The notes under the pieces: generated by a model
Seen by the model: the letters and a program-made list of their open reading frames with translations, nothing else
Database searches by the model: none
Told to the model about the DNA's origin: nothing
Shown here: positions 9,364 through 17,415 of the stretch, piece after piece
Layout of the letters: each line of letters begins with the position of its first letter
How positions within the stretch are numbered: the first letter of the stretch is position 1
Assembly: GCA_964561925.1 (NCBI GenBank)
Contig: CAZLRW010000007.1
Location: forward strand, 15,726-79,725
From: SZUA-430 sp964561925
Lineage (GTDB): Bacteria; Pseudomonadota; Alphaproteobacteria; Micropepsales; Micropepsaceae
DNA: 64,000 bases
Direction of reading: 5' to 3'
Translations under genes and position numbers: made by a program

Positions 9364-9849
9364 TCACGCCCCATGCACGATCACCTTGCTCGCGTCGAGC
9401 TTCTGGCTTGCGCAAAGCGCGCGATAGACGTTGAGCACCGTCGGTGCGTCGAGCACGCTCGTGATGTTGCCCTTGTCGTCGAGGTTGATGTTGGCGCCGT
9501 AGATGGCAAACCACACGACGGTCTCGCCCAACTGATCCTTCGGCGTCGTCAGCGTGTGAACCGAACCCGCAGGCTCGAACAGATAGGAGCCCGGCGTGTT
9601 CACGACGTCGGGATACTCGCGGTAGAACCAGCGCCCCTTCTCCGTCACCGCGAACACCGGCCCGGTGTGCCGGTGCGTCTCGATCTCGTAGCCGGGCTGA
9701 AACTTGGCGCGCAGCACCCAAAGCCCTTGCGTCAAATCCACCTGCAACAGCTGGAGTGCGACCTTGTCGCTGACGGTCACGAACGGCGCATCGGCGATGC
9801 CGATGTGCTCGGCCGCTTTCGGCAAGGTCATGGCTGGGGCTTGAGACAT
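9364..9849 (-). CDS. Cupin, 2,4'-dihydroxyacetophenone dioxygenase-like
   Basis: 161-residue cupin. Metal-binding residues are visible in ETHRHTGPVFAVTEKGRW (HxH plus Glu) and the second-motif His in EPAGSVHTL. The pattern matches the dioxygenase group that cleaves 2,4'-dihydroxyacetophenone. The start at 9849 follows an AAAGGAC ribosome-binding site and lies 34 bp after the stop of an AraC regulator on the same strand, so the two are likely cotranscribed and the regulator may control this enzyme. Substrate not proven. Confidence 0.75.
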   Translation of the reverse strand: MSQAPAMTLPKAAEHIGIADAPFVTVSDKVALQLLQVDLTQGLWVLRAKFQPGYEIETHRHTGPVFAVTEKGRWFYREYPDVVNTPGSYLFEPAGSVHTLTTPKDQLGETVVWFAIYGANINLDDKGNITSVLDAPTVLNVYRALCASQKLDASKVIVHGA

Positions 9850-9883
9850 TCGATCAGGTCCTTTCAGGAACGCGTGCGGGAAT

Positions 9884-10858
9884 TCAGTCGGCGGGCGGTG
9901 GCGGTTGCAACACCTGCCGCCGCCACGTTGCGGGCGGCGCGCCGAGTTCGCGCTTGAACGCGCGCGTGAAGGCGGCCTCGGATTCGTAACCGATGTCGAA
10001 CGCGATCTGGCCGATCGAGAGCCGCCCTTCGCGCAGCTTGTGTGCCGCAACTTGCATGCGCCAGCCGGTCAGGTAGCTCATCGGCGGCTGGCCGATCAGC
10101 GCGGTGAAGCGGTCCGCAAACGCCGACCGCGAGAGGTTCACCGCTCCGGCCAGATCTTCCGCGGTCCACGCCCGCGCGATTTGCGTATGCATGAGCGCGA
10201 GCGCCTTGCCCACCATTGGGTCGCGCAGGCCCGCCAGAAAGCCCGTGCGCTCCGGCGGCATCGTCGCGAGGTAGCGGCGAACGGTTTCGACGAACAAGAG
10301 TTCCGACATCTTGGTCAGGATCGTCGCCATACCCGGATCGCCGCTTGCAAGGCCGCGCGCGCCGAAGCGGAAAGACTGCGCCATCCACTCGCCGCCGGGC
10401 GTGCCCTTCGCGGTAAAGGTCAACACCGGCGGCAACGCGGCGATCAAAGGTTCAAGCTGAGCGTCACCGCCCAAGAAGCCGCAAATCATGGTGCACGGCG
10501 CGCCGCCGCCGCCGTGATCGATTGTGGGAAGGCCCACGCCCTCCGGCTCGCGAATGATGTCGCCGGCGGGGATCGCTTGCTGGTTCAGGTCGCTGCCGAG
10601 GCGGTGCAACTGATTTCGCGACAGAAGAATGACGTCGCCTTCGCTCGCCTCGCGCGGCGGCTCGCCATCGGCGGCGACGATGCAGCGCCCTTCAAGCACG
10701 AAGTGAAAGCACATCACGAACGCCGGCGGCGCCATATAGGGCGCGCAGATCTCGGGCGTCACTTGACCCAGGATGCACCAGGGCGCGGTGAACCGGGCGT
10801 CCAAGAACACGCCGCCCGTGAGGCCAACGACGCGCAAAACATCGGAAAGAGCGTCCAT
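9884..10858 (-). CDS. AraC family transcriptional regulator with N-terminal cupin
   Basis: 324 residues from the ATG at 10858 (an in-frame GTG at 10873 is the alternative). The N-terminal ~180 residues form a cupin_6-type sensor domain; the C-terminal ~100 residues hold two helix-turn-helix units, seen as LAGAVNLSRSAFADRFTALI and IAFDIGYESEAAFTRAFKRE. It should bind DNA as a dimer in response to a small ligand. Its closest candidate target is the cupin dioxygenase gene immediately downstream on the same strand. Confidence 0.85.
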   Translation of the reverse strand: MDALSDVLRVVGLTGGVFLDARFTAPWCILGQVTPEICAPYMAPPAFVMCFHFVLEGRCIVAADGEPPREASEGDVILLSRNQLHRLGSDLNQQAIPAGDIIREPEGVGLPTIDHGGGGAPCTMICGFLGGDAQLEPLIAALPPVLTFTAKGTPGGEWMAQSFRFGARGLASGDPGMATILTKMSELLFVETVRRYLATMPPERTGFLAGLRDPMVGKALALMHTQIARAWTAEDLAGAVNLSRSAFADRFTALIGQPPMSYLTGWRMQVAAHKLREGRLSIGQIAFDIGYESEAAFTRAFKRELGAPPATWRRQVLQPPPPAD

Positions 10859-10972
10859 ATGTGACGGACTCACACCCGCCCGGCGGCTTGGTCAAGAGGA
10901 CCGGCGTCACAATCATTCAGCCCGCGCGTCATGACGTCTAGATGTCCGCCCGTTACACGCGGGAACACGCAC

Positions 10973-11401
10973 ATGACGACGCCGCTTTGGGTTCTGCTCG
11001 CCTTTGCCGTTTGGACGCTTGTCGTCCTCATGGTCGGCGTCGGCATTCGCCGCTGGAGCCTGATTCTCACGGGCCGGGCGCAGCTCACCGACTTTCCGGC
11101 CGATGTTGCGCACGGCAGCACGGCGTACCGCCGCGCCATGCGGGCGCACGCGAACTGCGTCGAGAATTTGCCCGTGTACGGCGCCGTCGCGCTGACCGCC
11201 ACTGCCGCACACGCCTCGTCCTCGCTGCTCGATGCGTTGGCGCTCATTTTTATCGGGGCGCGGATCGCCCAGACGCTTGTGCACACGTTGTTCGTGGAGA
11301 CCAACGCGACGGTCCTTATCCGCTTCCTGCTCTTCTTTGCTCAAGTCATCGCCATGTTCTGGATGGCGGCGGAGGTCGCGAACCACGCGGCTCGTTTGTA
11401 A
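10973..11401 (+). CDS. MAPEG family membrane protein
   Basis: 142-residue protein with four hydrophobic helices, the layout of the MAPEG (membrane-associated eicosanoid and glutathione metabolism) family. The motif FPADVAHGSTAYRRAMRAHA followed by CVENLPVYGAVAL matches the conserved helix 2 region with RAxxAxxNxxE-like residues. The start at 10973 gives a hydrophobic N-terminus; an in-frame start at 10931 would add a polar stretch. A role in glutathione-dependent detoxification is typical of the family but unproven here. Confidence 0.82.
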   Translation: MTTPLWVLLAFAVWTLVVLMVGVGIRRWSLILTGRAQLTDFPADVAHGSTAYRRAMRAHANCVENLPVYGAVALTATAAHASSSLLDALALIFIGARIAQTLVHTLFVETNATVLIRFLLFFAQVIAMFWMAAEVANHAARL

Positions 11402-11434
11402 GACCCTTCACCTTTCACCGAGGAGTAAAGACCT

Positions 11435-11995
11435 ATGTCAACTGCACTTGCTAACAAGATCGTCAACGGCGTCGATGTGACCGCGCTCGAAAACACCATC
11501 GACGCCGTCAAGGGCAACGCCAAGATCGCCAAGTTCAATTTCCGCCTCACGAACAAATGGATGGGCGGCGACAAGAACCGCTCGACGATCAAGGAGTTCA
11601 CCGGCGCGCTCGAGGAACAGCGCACCGGCGCCAAGCAATTCGTCTTCGACAACGGCCAGCACCAAGTTCTGCTCGGCCACGACGAAGCGCCGAACCCGGT
11701 CGAGTGGCTGTTGCACGCGCTCATCGGCTGCATGACGACGACGACCGCCTATCATTCGGCGGCGCGCGGCATCGCGATCGAGGCGATCGACTCGCAGATC
11801 GAAGGCGATCTCGACCTGCGCGGCTTCCTGGGCCTTAGCGACGAGGTGCGCAAAGGCTACAGCGCCATCCGCGTGCGCATGCGCGTGAAGACGAAGGCCG
11901 ACGCGCCGACGATCAAGGCGATCACGGGCATGTCGCCCGTTTTCGACGTCGTCTCGCGCTCCGTGCCCGTCGCCGTCAGCGTCGAGACTTATTGA
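11435..11995 (+). CDS. OsmC family protein with a single conserved cysteine
   Basis: 186 residues. The domain is recognised from DEAPNPVEWLLHALIGCMTT, containing the first peroxidatic-type Cys. The position of the second OsmC Cys near the C-terminus reads SPVFDVVSRSVPVAVSVE, without Cys. Canonical OsmC/Ohr peroxiredoxins use both, so peroxidase activity is doubtful and the protein belongs to a divergent branch. A strong AGGAG ribosome-binding site precedes the ATG. It follows the MAPEG gene by 33 bp, suggesting a small stress or detoxification operon. Confidence 0.83.
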   Translation: MSTALANKIVNGVDVTALENTIDAVKGNAKIAKFNFRLTNKWMGGDKNRSTIKEFTGALEEQRTGAKQFVFDNGQHQVLLGHDEAPNPVEWLLHALIGCMTTTTAYHSAARGIAIEAIDSQIEGDLDLRGFLGLSDEVRKGYSAIRVRMRVKTKADAPTIKAITGMSPVFDVVSRSVPVAVSVETY

Positions 11996-12104
11996 AGTGA
12001 GCGCGGCCGGTTCAGAAACAGTACCGCATCAGTTCAGTTTCAGAACTGGCCGCATCCGCCCCAAGAATTGAAACTCTTGCGATGTGAAAAGGGTTGAGGG
12101 AGCC

Positions 12105-12644
12105 ATGGCGAAGATATCCATCATCGAAGTGGTCGAGCGGCCGCACGTCGCGCCGGTGAAGCACTTGCTGCGCGATTACCTACTGTGGATGCGCCGGCGC
12201 TATCGCGGCCATGACGACATGATCGACGCCTATTTCGACGAAGGCGAATGGGAGAGCGAACTTGCCGACATCGAAGGCCACTACGGCGCGCCGTTCGGAG
12301 GGATCGTGCTCGCGCTTGTCGACGGCGTGCCGGCGGGTTGCGTCATGCTGCGCGGCGTGACCGAGAACGTTTCGGAGATGAAGCGGCTCTTCGTGCGCCC
12401 CGCCTTCCGCGGCCTGGGGCTCGGACGCCGGATGATCGACTTCATCATGCAGCTCTCGTGCAAGCGCGGTTACGCGCGGATGCGGTTCGAGACCGGCGCG
12501 CTGCAAAGCGAAGCCGTGACGCTCTATCGCAATATGGGTTTTGCAAGCATTCCACCTTACTACGCCTGTCCTCAATTGTTGCGCGAGAACGGGCGCTTCT
12601 TCGAGGCTGAGCCCTGCACCGGCCACGCCTCACACGCGACGTAA
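12105..12644 (+). CDS. GNAT family N-acetyltransferase
   Basis: 179-residue single GNAT domain. The acetyl-CoA binding motif is seen as MKRLFVRPAFRGLGLGRRMI (RxxGxG/A core). It would transfer an acetyl group to an amine of an unidentified small molecule or protein. The ATG at 12105 has a GAGGGAG ribosome-binding site; an in-frame GTG at 12084 is less likely. It precedes the secreted cupin gene by 25 bp. Confidence 0.82.
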   Translation: MAKISIIEVVERPHVAPVKHLLRDYLLWMRRRYRGHDDMIDAYFDEGEWESELADIEGHYGAPFGGIVLALVDGVPAGCVMLRGVTENVSEMKRLFVRPAFRGLGLGRRMIDFIMQLSCKRGYARMRFETGALQSEAVTLYRNMGFASIPPYYACPQLLRENGRFFEAEPCTGHASHAT

Positions 12645-12669
12645 CCTTTGCAAACGGAGACTGAGGTCC

Positions 12670-13137
12670 ATGAAACTCACATTCTTCCTGCTCGCCGCCG
12701 GCTTTGTGCTGACGGCTTATCTGGCGTCCGCGCACGATGCGCCGGGGCACAAGATGCTCGCGCCGGCCGACATCGCGTGGGCGCCCGCCCCGCGCTCACT
12801 GCCGCCGGGCGCGAGCGCGGTCGTACTCTACGGCGATCCTTCGAAAGAAGGTCTGTTCGCGATGCGGCTCAAGTTCCCGAAGGGCTATCGCGTTCCGGCG
12901 CACACCCACCCGAAGCCTGAGGTGATCACGGTGATTTCCGGAACGTTCCGCCTGGGGCTCGTCGGCGATCGCGGTCCGGTCAAGGCGTTCCCGCCGGGCA
13001 GCTTCGTTGCGATGGAGCCGGGTCTTGCGCATTTCGCCGGCGCCGACGAAGAGACGGTGGTGCAGCTGAACAGCACCGGCCCGTGGGGCATCACCTATCT
13101 CGATCCCAAGGATGACCCGCGGATATCGCCGCGTTGA
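12670..13137 (+). CDS. Secreted cupin-domain protein
   Basis: 155 residues with a signal peptide (MKLTFFLLAAGFVLTAYLAS, cleavage near Ala-His) and one cupin domain of the ChrR/anti-sigma type: AHTHPKPEVITVISGTFRLG gives the HxH and Glu ligands and EPGLAHFAGA the second-motif His. Probably a periplasmic metal-binding sensor or enzyme. A truncated paralogue of its 5' end lies at 16185-16352. Confidence 0.78.
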   Translation: MKLTFFLLAAGFVLTAYLASAHDAPGHKMLAPADIAWAPAPRSLPPGASAVVLYGDPSKEGLFAMRLKFPKGYRVPAHTHPKPEVITVISGTFRLGLVGDRGPVKAFPPGSFVAMEPGLAHFAGADEETVVQLNSTGPWGITYLDPKDDPRISPR

Positions 13138-13186
13138 CGCCACGACGCGTATGGTGGTGCGTCGTCGTCGCCGATAGATTGCGTGC

Positions 13187-14803
13187 ATGTCGGCAGGATC
13201 CGCGACACCACTCGAAATCAAGCTGTTCGGCGGACTCGAAATCCGCCGAGACGGCGTTGCGGTGGCGCTGCCGCAATCGAAGAAGACGCGCGCGCTTCTT
13301 GCTTACTTGATCTTGAAGGGCACGCCGCAGCGCCGCGACGCTCTGTGTGAGTTGTTGTGGGAGGTGCCCGACGACCCGCGCGGTGCGCTCCGCCGGTCGT
13401 TGAGCAAGCTGCGGCCGCTGGTGAATGACGACGACGCGGAGCGGCTGACCGCTGACCGCGAGCGCACTGGCTTCGAACCGCACGGCGCAACCGTCGATCT
13501 GTTGCAGCTCGAAAAGGCCTGCGCCATCGGCTTGGAAAAAACGCCCAGCGGCGAACTCCACGACATCTTGGACGCCTGCAACGGCGAACTGCTTGCCGGC
13601 CTCGACCTCGCCCATCAGCCGGCCTACGAAAACTGGCGCCTCGCGCAGCACGAGCGGGCGCGCCGGTTGCAGCTGCGCGTGTTGGACGAGCTGACGCATC
13701 GCGACGACATTTCGGTTAGCACACGGACCGCGCTCAAACGACGGCGCGTCGAACTCGATCCCGGCGACGAGACGGCTCACGCGGATCTTGTGGCGCACCT
13801 GACGGCGACGGGACAGCGCGCAGACGCCGAAGCGCAGGCCGAGATCAGCAAACGGATGCTCGCTTCGCTTGGGCTCGGCGACGACGGCCGGATCGCGGCC
13901 GCGCTCAAGGGAACGAGGCCTGCAGCCCCTCTCGCTGCCGCGGCGCTGCCGCTTGCGCCGGCGACGCAGCTCCGCCAAAGCGTGCACTTCTGCAAATCGT
14001 TCGATGGCGTGCAGATCGCCTATGCAACGGCGGGCTCCGGGCCGCCGCTCGTCAAAACGGCGAACTGGTTGAACCACCTCGAGTTCGATTGGGAAAGCCC
14101 GGTTTTCCGCCACCTCTTCGCGGCACTTGCCGAGCGCAACACGCTTGTTCGTTACGATTCGCGCGGCAACGGCCTTTCCGATTGGAATGTCGAGAACCTG
14201 ACGCTCGATGCGTTGGTGAACGACCTCAAGGCCGTCGTCGACGCGGCGGGCGTTGACCGCTTTCCGCTGTTCGCCATGAGTCAGGGCTGCGCCGTCGCGG
14301 TCGAGTTTGCCGTCCGCTGGCCGGAGCGCGTCAGCAAACTCATCTTGTTCGGGGGCTATGCGCGCGGATGGCGCTTTGGCGGTAAGAAGTTCATCGCCGA
14401 AATGGAAGCGCTCATCGCACTGACGCGAACCGGTTGGGGAAAGGGCACGTCGGCCTATCGCCAGGTGTTCACGTCGCTCTTCGTGCCAAGCGCAACACGC
14501 GAGCAAGCGGACTGGTTCAACGAGCTTCAGCGCATCACAACGTCGCCGGAGATCGCAGCGAAGCTCCAGTCGTCGATTGGCGACGTCAATGTGGTGGCGC
14601 GGCTGCCGCTGGTGACGCAGCCAACGCTCGTCATGCATTGCCGGGACGATGCGCGGGTTCCCTTCGCGGGCGGACGCGAACTCGCGAGCGAGATTCCAGG
14701 GGCGAAGTTCGTCACACTCGATAGCGCCAACCATCTGCTGTTGGAGCAGGACCCGGCTTGGCCGCGCTTCTTGGCCGAGATGCGGGCGTTTCTCGCGGAT
14801 TGA
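13187..14803 (+). CDS. SARP/BTAD-type regulator fused to alpha/beta hydrolase
   Basis: 538 residues with three parts. Residues 9-105 form an OmpR-like winged helix of the SARP type (KLFGGLEIRRDGVAVALP, TRALLAYLILKGTPQRRDAL). Residues about 106-240 are a BTAD-like helical repeat region. Residues 265-538 are an alpha/beta hydrolase with an intact-looking triad: nucleophile Ser365 in FAMSQGCAV, Asp487/488 in HCRDDARVP and His516 in DSANHLLLE. Either the hydrolase makes a product that gates DNA binding, or the fold serves as a ligand receptor. It is a single gene 49 bp after the cupin gene. Domain calls are firm; function is inference. Confidence 0.85.
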   Translation: MSAGSATPLEIKLFGGLEIRRDGVAVALPQSKKTRALLAYLILKGTPQRRDALCELLWEVPDDPRGALRRSLSKLRPLVNDDDAERLTADRERTGFEPHGATVDLLQLEKACAIGLEKTPSGELHDILDACNGELLAGLDLAHQPAYENWRLAQHERARRLQLRVLDELTHRDDISVSTRTALKRRRVELDPGDETAHADLVAHLTATGQRADAEAQAEISKRMLASLGLGDDGRIAAALKGTRPAAPLAAAALPLAPATQLRQSVHFCKSFDGVQIAYATAGSGPPLVKTANWLNHLEFDWESPVFRHLFAALAERNTLVRYDSRGNGLSDWNVENLTLDALVNDLKAVVDAAGVDRFPLFAMSQGCAVAVEFAVRWPERVSKLILFGGYARGWRFGGKKFIAEMEALIALTRTGWGKGTSAYRQVFTSLFVPSATREQADWFNELQRITTSPEIAAKLQSSIGDVNVVARLPLVTQPTLVMHCRDDARVPFAGGRELASEIPGAKFVTLDSANHLLLEQDPAWPRFLAEMRAFLAD

Positions 14804-15144
14804 GCGTGTAGCGCTCATCACACCCGGTCGCAGAGAGTTCAATTTCCACGCTTCTTCACACGATCACGGCCCCCTTTCAGCCGCCGATCCAACGATTGAT
14901 CTCACGATGAACTGTCACACCTGCCCTCGCCGGCGCGTCAAGCTGGCGAGAAGGCAGATCTCGTTTGGCGCTCCGGTTAGAGCTTCGGCGTTGCGGCCAT
15001 TCATTGGGCGGCACCGACCATCTAACTCAGAGCCGCCACAGTCGAGGCTTGCACTTCAGATTTTGGGCCACTCGGGTCAGTTCCCGAACGGGCCACGCAT
15101 CACGGGACTTGAATCGTTCCGACGAAACGAAAGAGAGGAGTAGC
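14804..15144 (+). other. Intergenic region with no recognised feature
   Basis: 341 bp between the BTAD-hydrolase gene and the diiron gene. I see no convincing coding frame or terminator hairpin. The last bases carry a good ribosome-binding site (AGAGAGGAG) for the downstream gene, so a promoter should lie here, but no clear -35/-10 pair stands out. Confidence 0.4.
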
Positions 15145-16055
15145 ATGAGTTACCAATACAATTTCAAAGACGTTCTGGGCCGCGCGGAGCGCATCACGTG
15201 GCGCGTCGAGGATCTGATCGGCGGCGACAAGTCGCTCGACTTCTCGAAGCCGTTCATGCCGGAGAGCCTGGCGCGCGTCGAGCCGCTGAAGTTCCTGTCG
15301 CCGGCGGAGAAGCGCCTGCTGAATCAGATTCGCGGGCACACCTATCTCACGATGTTCGGCATCATCGAGGAGTTCATCGTGCCGTTCGTGCTCGACCACG
15401 CCCGGCCCTACATCAACGGCGAGGACTATCGCGCCCGCGCCTTCCTCGAATTCGCCAGCGAGGAGGCGAAGCACATTCACCTGTTCCGCCGCTTCCAAGA
15501 CGAATTCCGCAAGGGCTTTCCGGTCGCGTGCAACGTGATCGGCCCGGCGAGCGACGTCGGCAAGCATGTTCTGTCGCACAATCCGCTGTCGGTCGCGCTA
15601 GCCATCTTGATGATCGAGTGGACGACGCAGCGTCACTTCCAGGAGTCGATCCACGACGACGGCGCGCTCGACCCGCAGTTCAGAACCTGCTGAAGCATCA
15701 TTGGATGGAGGAGATGCAGCACGCGCAGCTCGACACGCTGATGTGCGAGACGATCGCCGACACGATGAGCCAGGCGGAGATCGACGCCGCGGTCGACGGT
15801 TTCCTCGCGATCGGCGGTTTCCTCGACGACGGCCTGAAGCAGCAGATGGCTTTCGACCTCGAGGCGTTCGAGGCCGCCGCGAAACGCAAGCTCTCGGCCG
15901 CCGAGCGCGATGAATACATGCGCGTGCAGCAACAGGCGAACCGCTGGACCTATCTGGGCACGGGGCTCACGCACAAGAACTTCCTTGAGACGCTGGGTAA
16001 GTTGAGCCCGGCGAAGAGAACGATGATCGAAGGCGTCGCGCCAACCTTCTGTTGA
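15145..16055 (+). pseudogene. Ferritin-like diiron protein, frameshifted
   Basis: The first part (15145 to about 15680, start MSYQYNFKDVLGRAER) and the second (about 15680-16055, LLKHHWMEEMQHAQLD onward) are in different frames. Restoring one base near 15680, where TTCAGAAC would become TTCCAGAAC, gives one 303-residue protein. It has the four-helix diiron pattern: Glu in GIIEEFIVPF, ExxH in EFASEEAKHIHLF, a third acidic position in EWTTQRHFQESI and ExxH in EEMQHAQLD. It resembles ferritin-like oxygenase/oxidase proteins of unknown substrate. As written, the frame stops at 15693 before the last iron ligands. Conservation on both sides suggests a very recent mutation or a sequencing error. Confidence 0.75.
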
Positions 16056-16068
16056 AGGGCCCCCTGGT

Positions 16069-16091
16069 GGAGCCGCACGACCTGCGGCTCC
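16069..16091 (+). terminator. Hairpin after diiron gene, possible terminator
   Basis: Perfect 9-bp stem GGAGCCGCA / TGCGGCTCC with a 5-nt loop, starting 13 bp after the stop codon. No T-run follows, so it is either a weak or factor-assisted terminator or a 3'-end stabilising hairpin. Confidence 0.4.
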
Positions 16092-16184
16092 GCCCAACAT
16101 TGGGGAGCGCCATGCCGTCGATCATGGAAGCCATCGAGCCACCAACGCCCAGCGCGACAGCATAACAAATGGAGTCCTACGACA

Positions 16185-16352
16185 ATGAAACTCACCGTCT
16201 TCCTGCTCGCCGCAGGTTTCGTGCTCACGGCCTATTTGGCGTCGGCGCACGATACCCCTGGACATAAGGCAAGTTCCATCGTGACAGATCTGGCGCCTGT
16301 TCCTGCAGCCGGGCTTGCCGGAGAGCGGCGCGTCCGTTAGAGCCTGCGCCTT
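16185..16352 (+). pseudogene. Truncated paralogue of the secreted cupin gene
   Basis: The first 28 codons encode MKLTVFLLAAGFVLTAYLAS followed by AHDTPGHK, nearly identical in protein to the start of the cupin gene at 12670. The homology ends abruptly at codon 28; an unrelated 27-codon tail leads to a stop at 16352, with no cupin domain. Most of the roughly 15 nucleotide differences across 84 bp are at third codon positions, implying it diverged under protein-level constraint before losing its body. It could still encode a 55-residue secreted peptide, but is more simply a remnant. Confidence 0.6.
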
Positions 16353-16391
16353 GAGCGGCGTCCCCTGCGCCGCCCGGGGAAACGATATCGC

Positions 16392-17375
16392 ATGAAGGTT
16401 CTGCTCACCGGCGCGGCCGGGTTCATCGGCTATCACACGGCCCAGGCGCTGCTGAAGCGCGGCGACGAGGTCGTGGGCGTCGACAATCTGAACGCCTACT
16501 ACGAAGTGTCGCTGAAAGAAGCGCGGCTGAAGCAGCTGACCGCGCAGAAGGGCTTTGCGTTCGAGCGGCTCGACATCGCCGACCGCGACGCGATGCTGGC
16601 GCTCGCCGCAAAGCACCCGGGCGTCACGCATGTGGTGCACTTGGCGGCGCAGGCGGGCGTCAGGCATTCGCTGACCGACCCCTACACCTACATCACCTCG
16701 AACGTGATGGGTCAGGTGATTCTGCTCGAACTCGCGCGCAAATTCTCGAAGCTGGAACACTTTGTCTATGCGAGTTCGTCGTCGGTCTATGGCGGCAACA
16801 CGAAACTGCCGTTCTCGATCGATGACGAGACGGAACAGCCGAACTCGCTCTATGCCGCGACGAAGAAGGCGGACGAACTCATCGGCCATACCTACGCGCA
16901 TCTCTACGGCATCCCGTCGACGGGTTTGCGCTTTTTCACGGTTTACGGGCCATGGGGCCGGCCGGACATGGCAGCGTTCCTGTTCACGCGCGCGATCCTG
17001 GCCGGTGAGCCGATCCGCGTCTTCAATCACGGCGAGATGTGGCGCGACTTCACGTTCGTCGACGACATCGTCGCGGGGATCCTGGCGGCCGTCGCGCGCA
17101 AACCGTCAAAGACGCCGCCGCACGCGGTCTACAATCTGGGCAACCACCGGTCCGAGAAACTGACCGACTTCATCGCGCTCATCGAGAAGTCGCTGGGCGC
17201 CAAGGCCCAGTATCGCTTCGAGCCGATGCAGCCGGGCGATGTCGCGCGCACCTATGCCGACATCGACGCTTCGCGGCGCGATCTGGGTTTCGAGCCGAAA
17301 ACGCCGATCGCGGAGGGCATTCCGCGCTTCATCGATTGGTACAAGGACTACTACCGCGTCTGGCCAAAGAATTAG
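16392..17375 (+). CDS. NAD-dependent epimerase, UDP-glucuronate 4-epimerase type
   Basis: 327-residue extended SDR. N-terminal motif LLTGAAGFIGYHTAQALL, catalytic region SSSSVYGG and the YxxxK pair in NSLYAATKKADELIGH, then the nucleotide-sugar region FFTVYGPWGRPDMAAFLF that is characteristic of UDP-GlcA 4-epimerases (CapI/LspL group). It would make UDP-galacturonate for surface polysaccharide. It is transcribed alone and its stop codon lies inside a terminator hairpin shared with the convergent repeat-protein gene. Confidence 0.87.
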   Translation: MKVLLTGAAGFIGYHTAQALLKRGDEVVGVDNLNAYYEVSLKEARLKQLTAQKGFAFERLDIADRDAMLALAAKHPGVTHVVHLAAQAGVRHSLTDPYTYITSNVMGQVILLELARKFSKLEHFVYASSSSVYGGNTKLPFSIDDETEQPNSLYAATKKADELIGHTYAHLYGIPSTGLRFFTVYGPWGRPDMAAFLFTRAILAGEPIRVFNHGEMWRDFTFVDDIVAGILAAVARKPSKTPPHAVYNLGNHRSEKLTDFIALIEKSLGAKAQYRFEPMQPGDVARTYADIDASRRDLGFEPKTPIAEGIPRFIDWYKDYYRVWPKN

Positions 17376-17398
17376 GGCCGGAGATCTCGCTCCGGCCC
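17375..17398. terminator. Bidirectional terminator hairpin between convergent genes
   Basis: Perfect 9-bp GC-rich stem GGGCCGGAG / CTCCGGCCC with a 6-nt loop, overlapping the last base of the epimerase stop and lying 18 bp from the repeat-protein stop. The following plus-strand sequence is pyrimidine-rich (CTTCGTCT) rather than a clean T-run. It may serve both directions. Confidence 0.6.
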
Positions 17399-17415
17399 CT
17401 TCGTCTGTGTCCTGA

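Noticed and set aside
13091..14842. 583-codon minus-strand open frame
   Set aside because: It is the antisense of the BTAD-hydrolase gene, with shadow composition and no motif.
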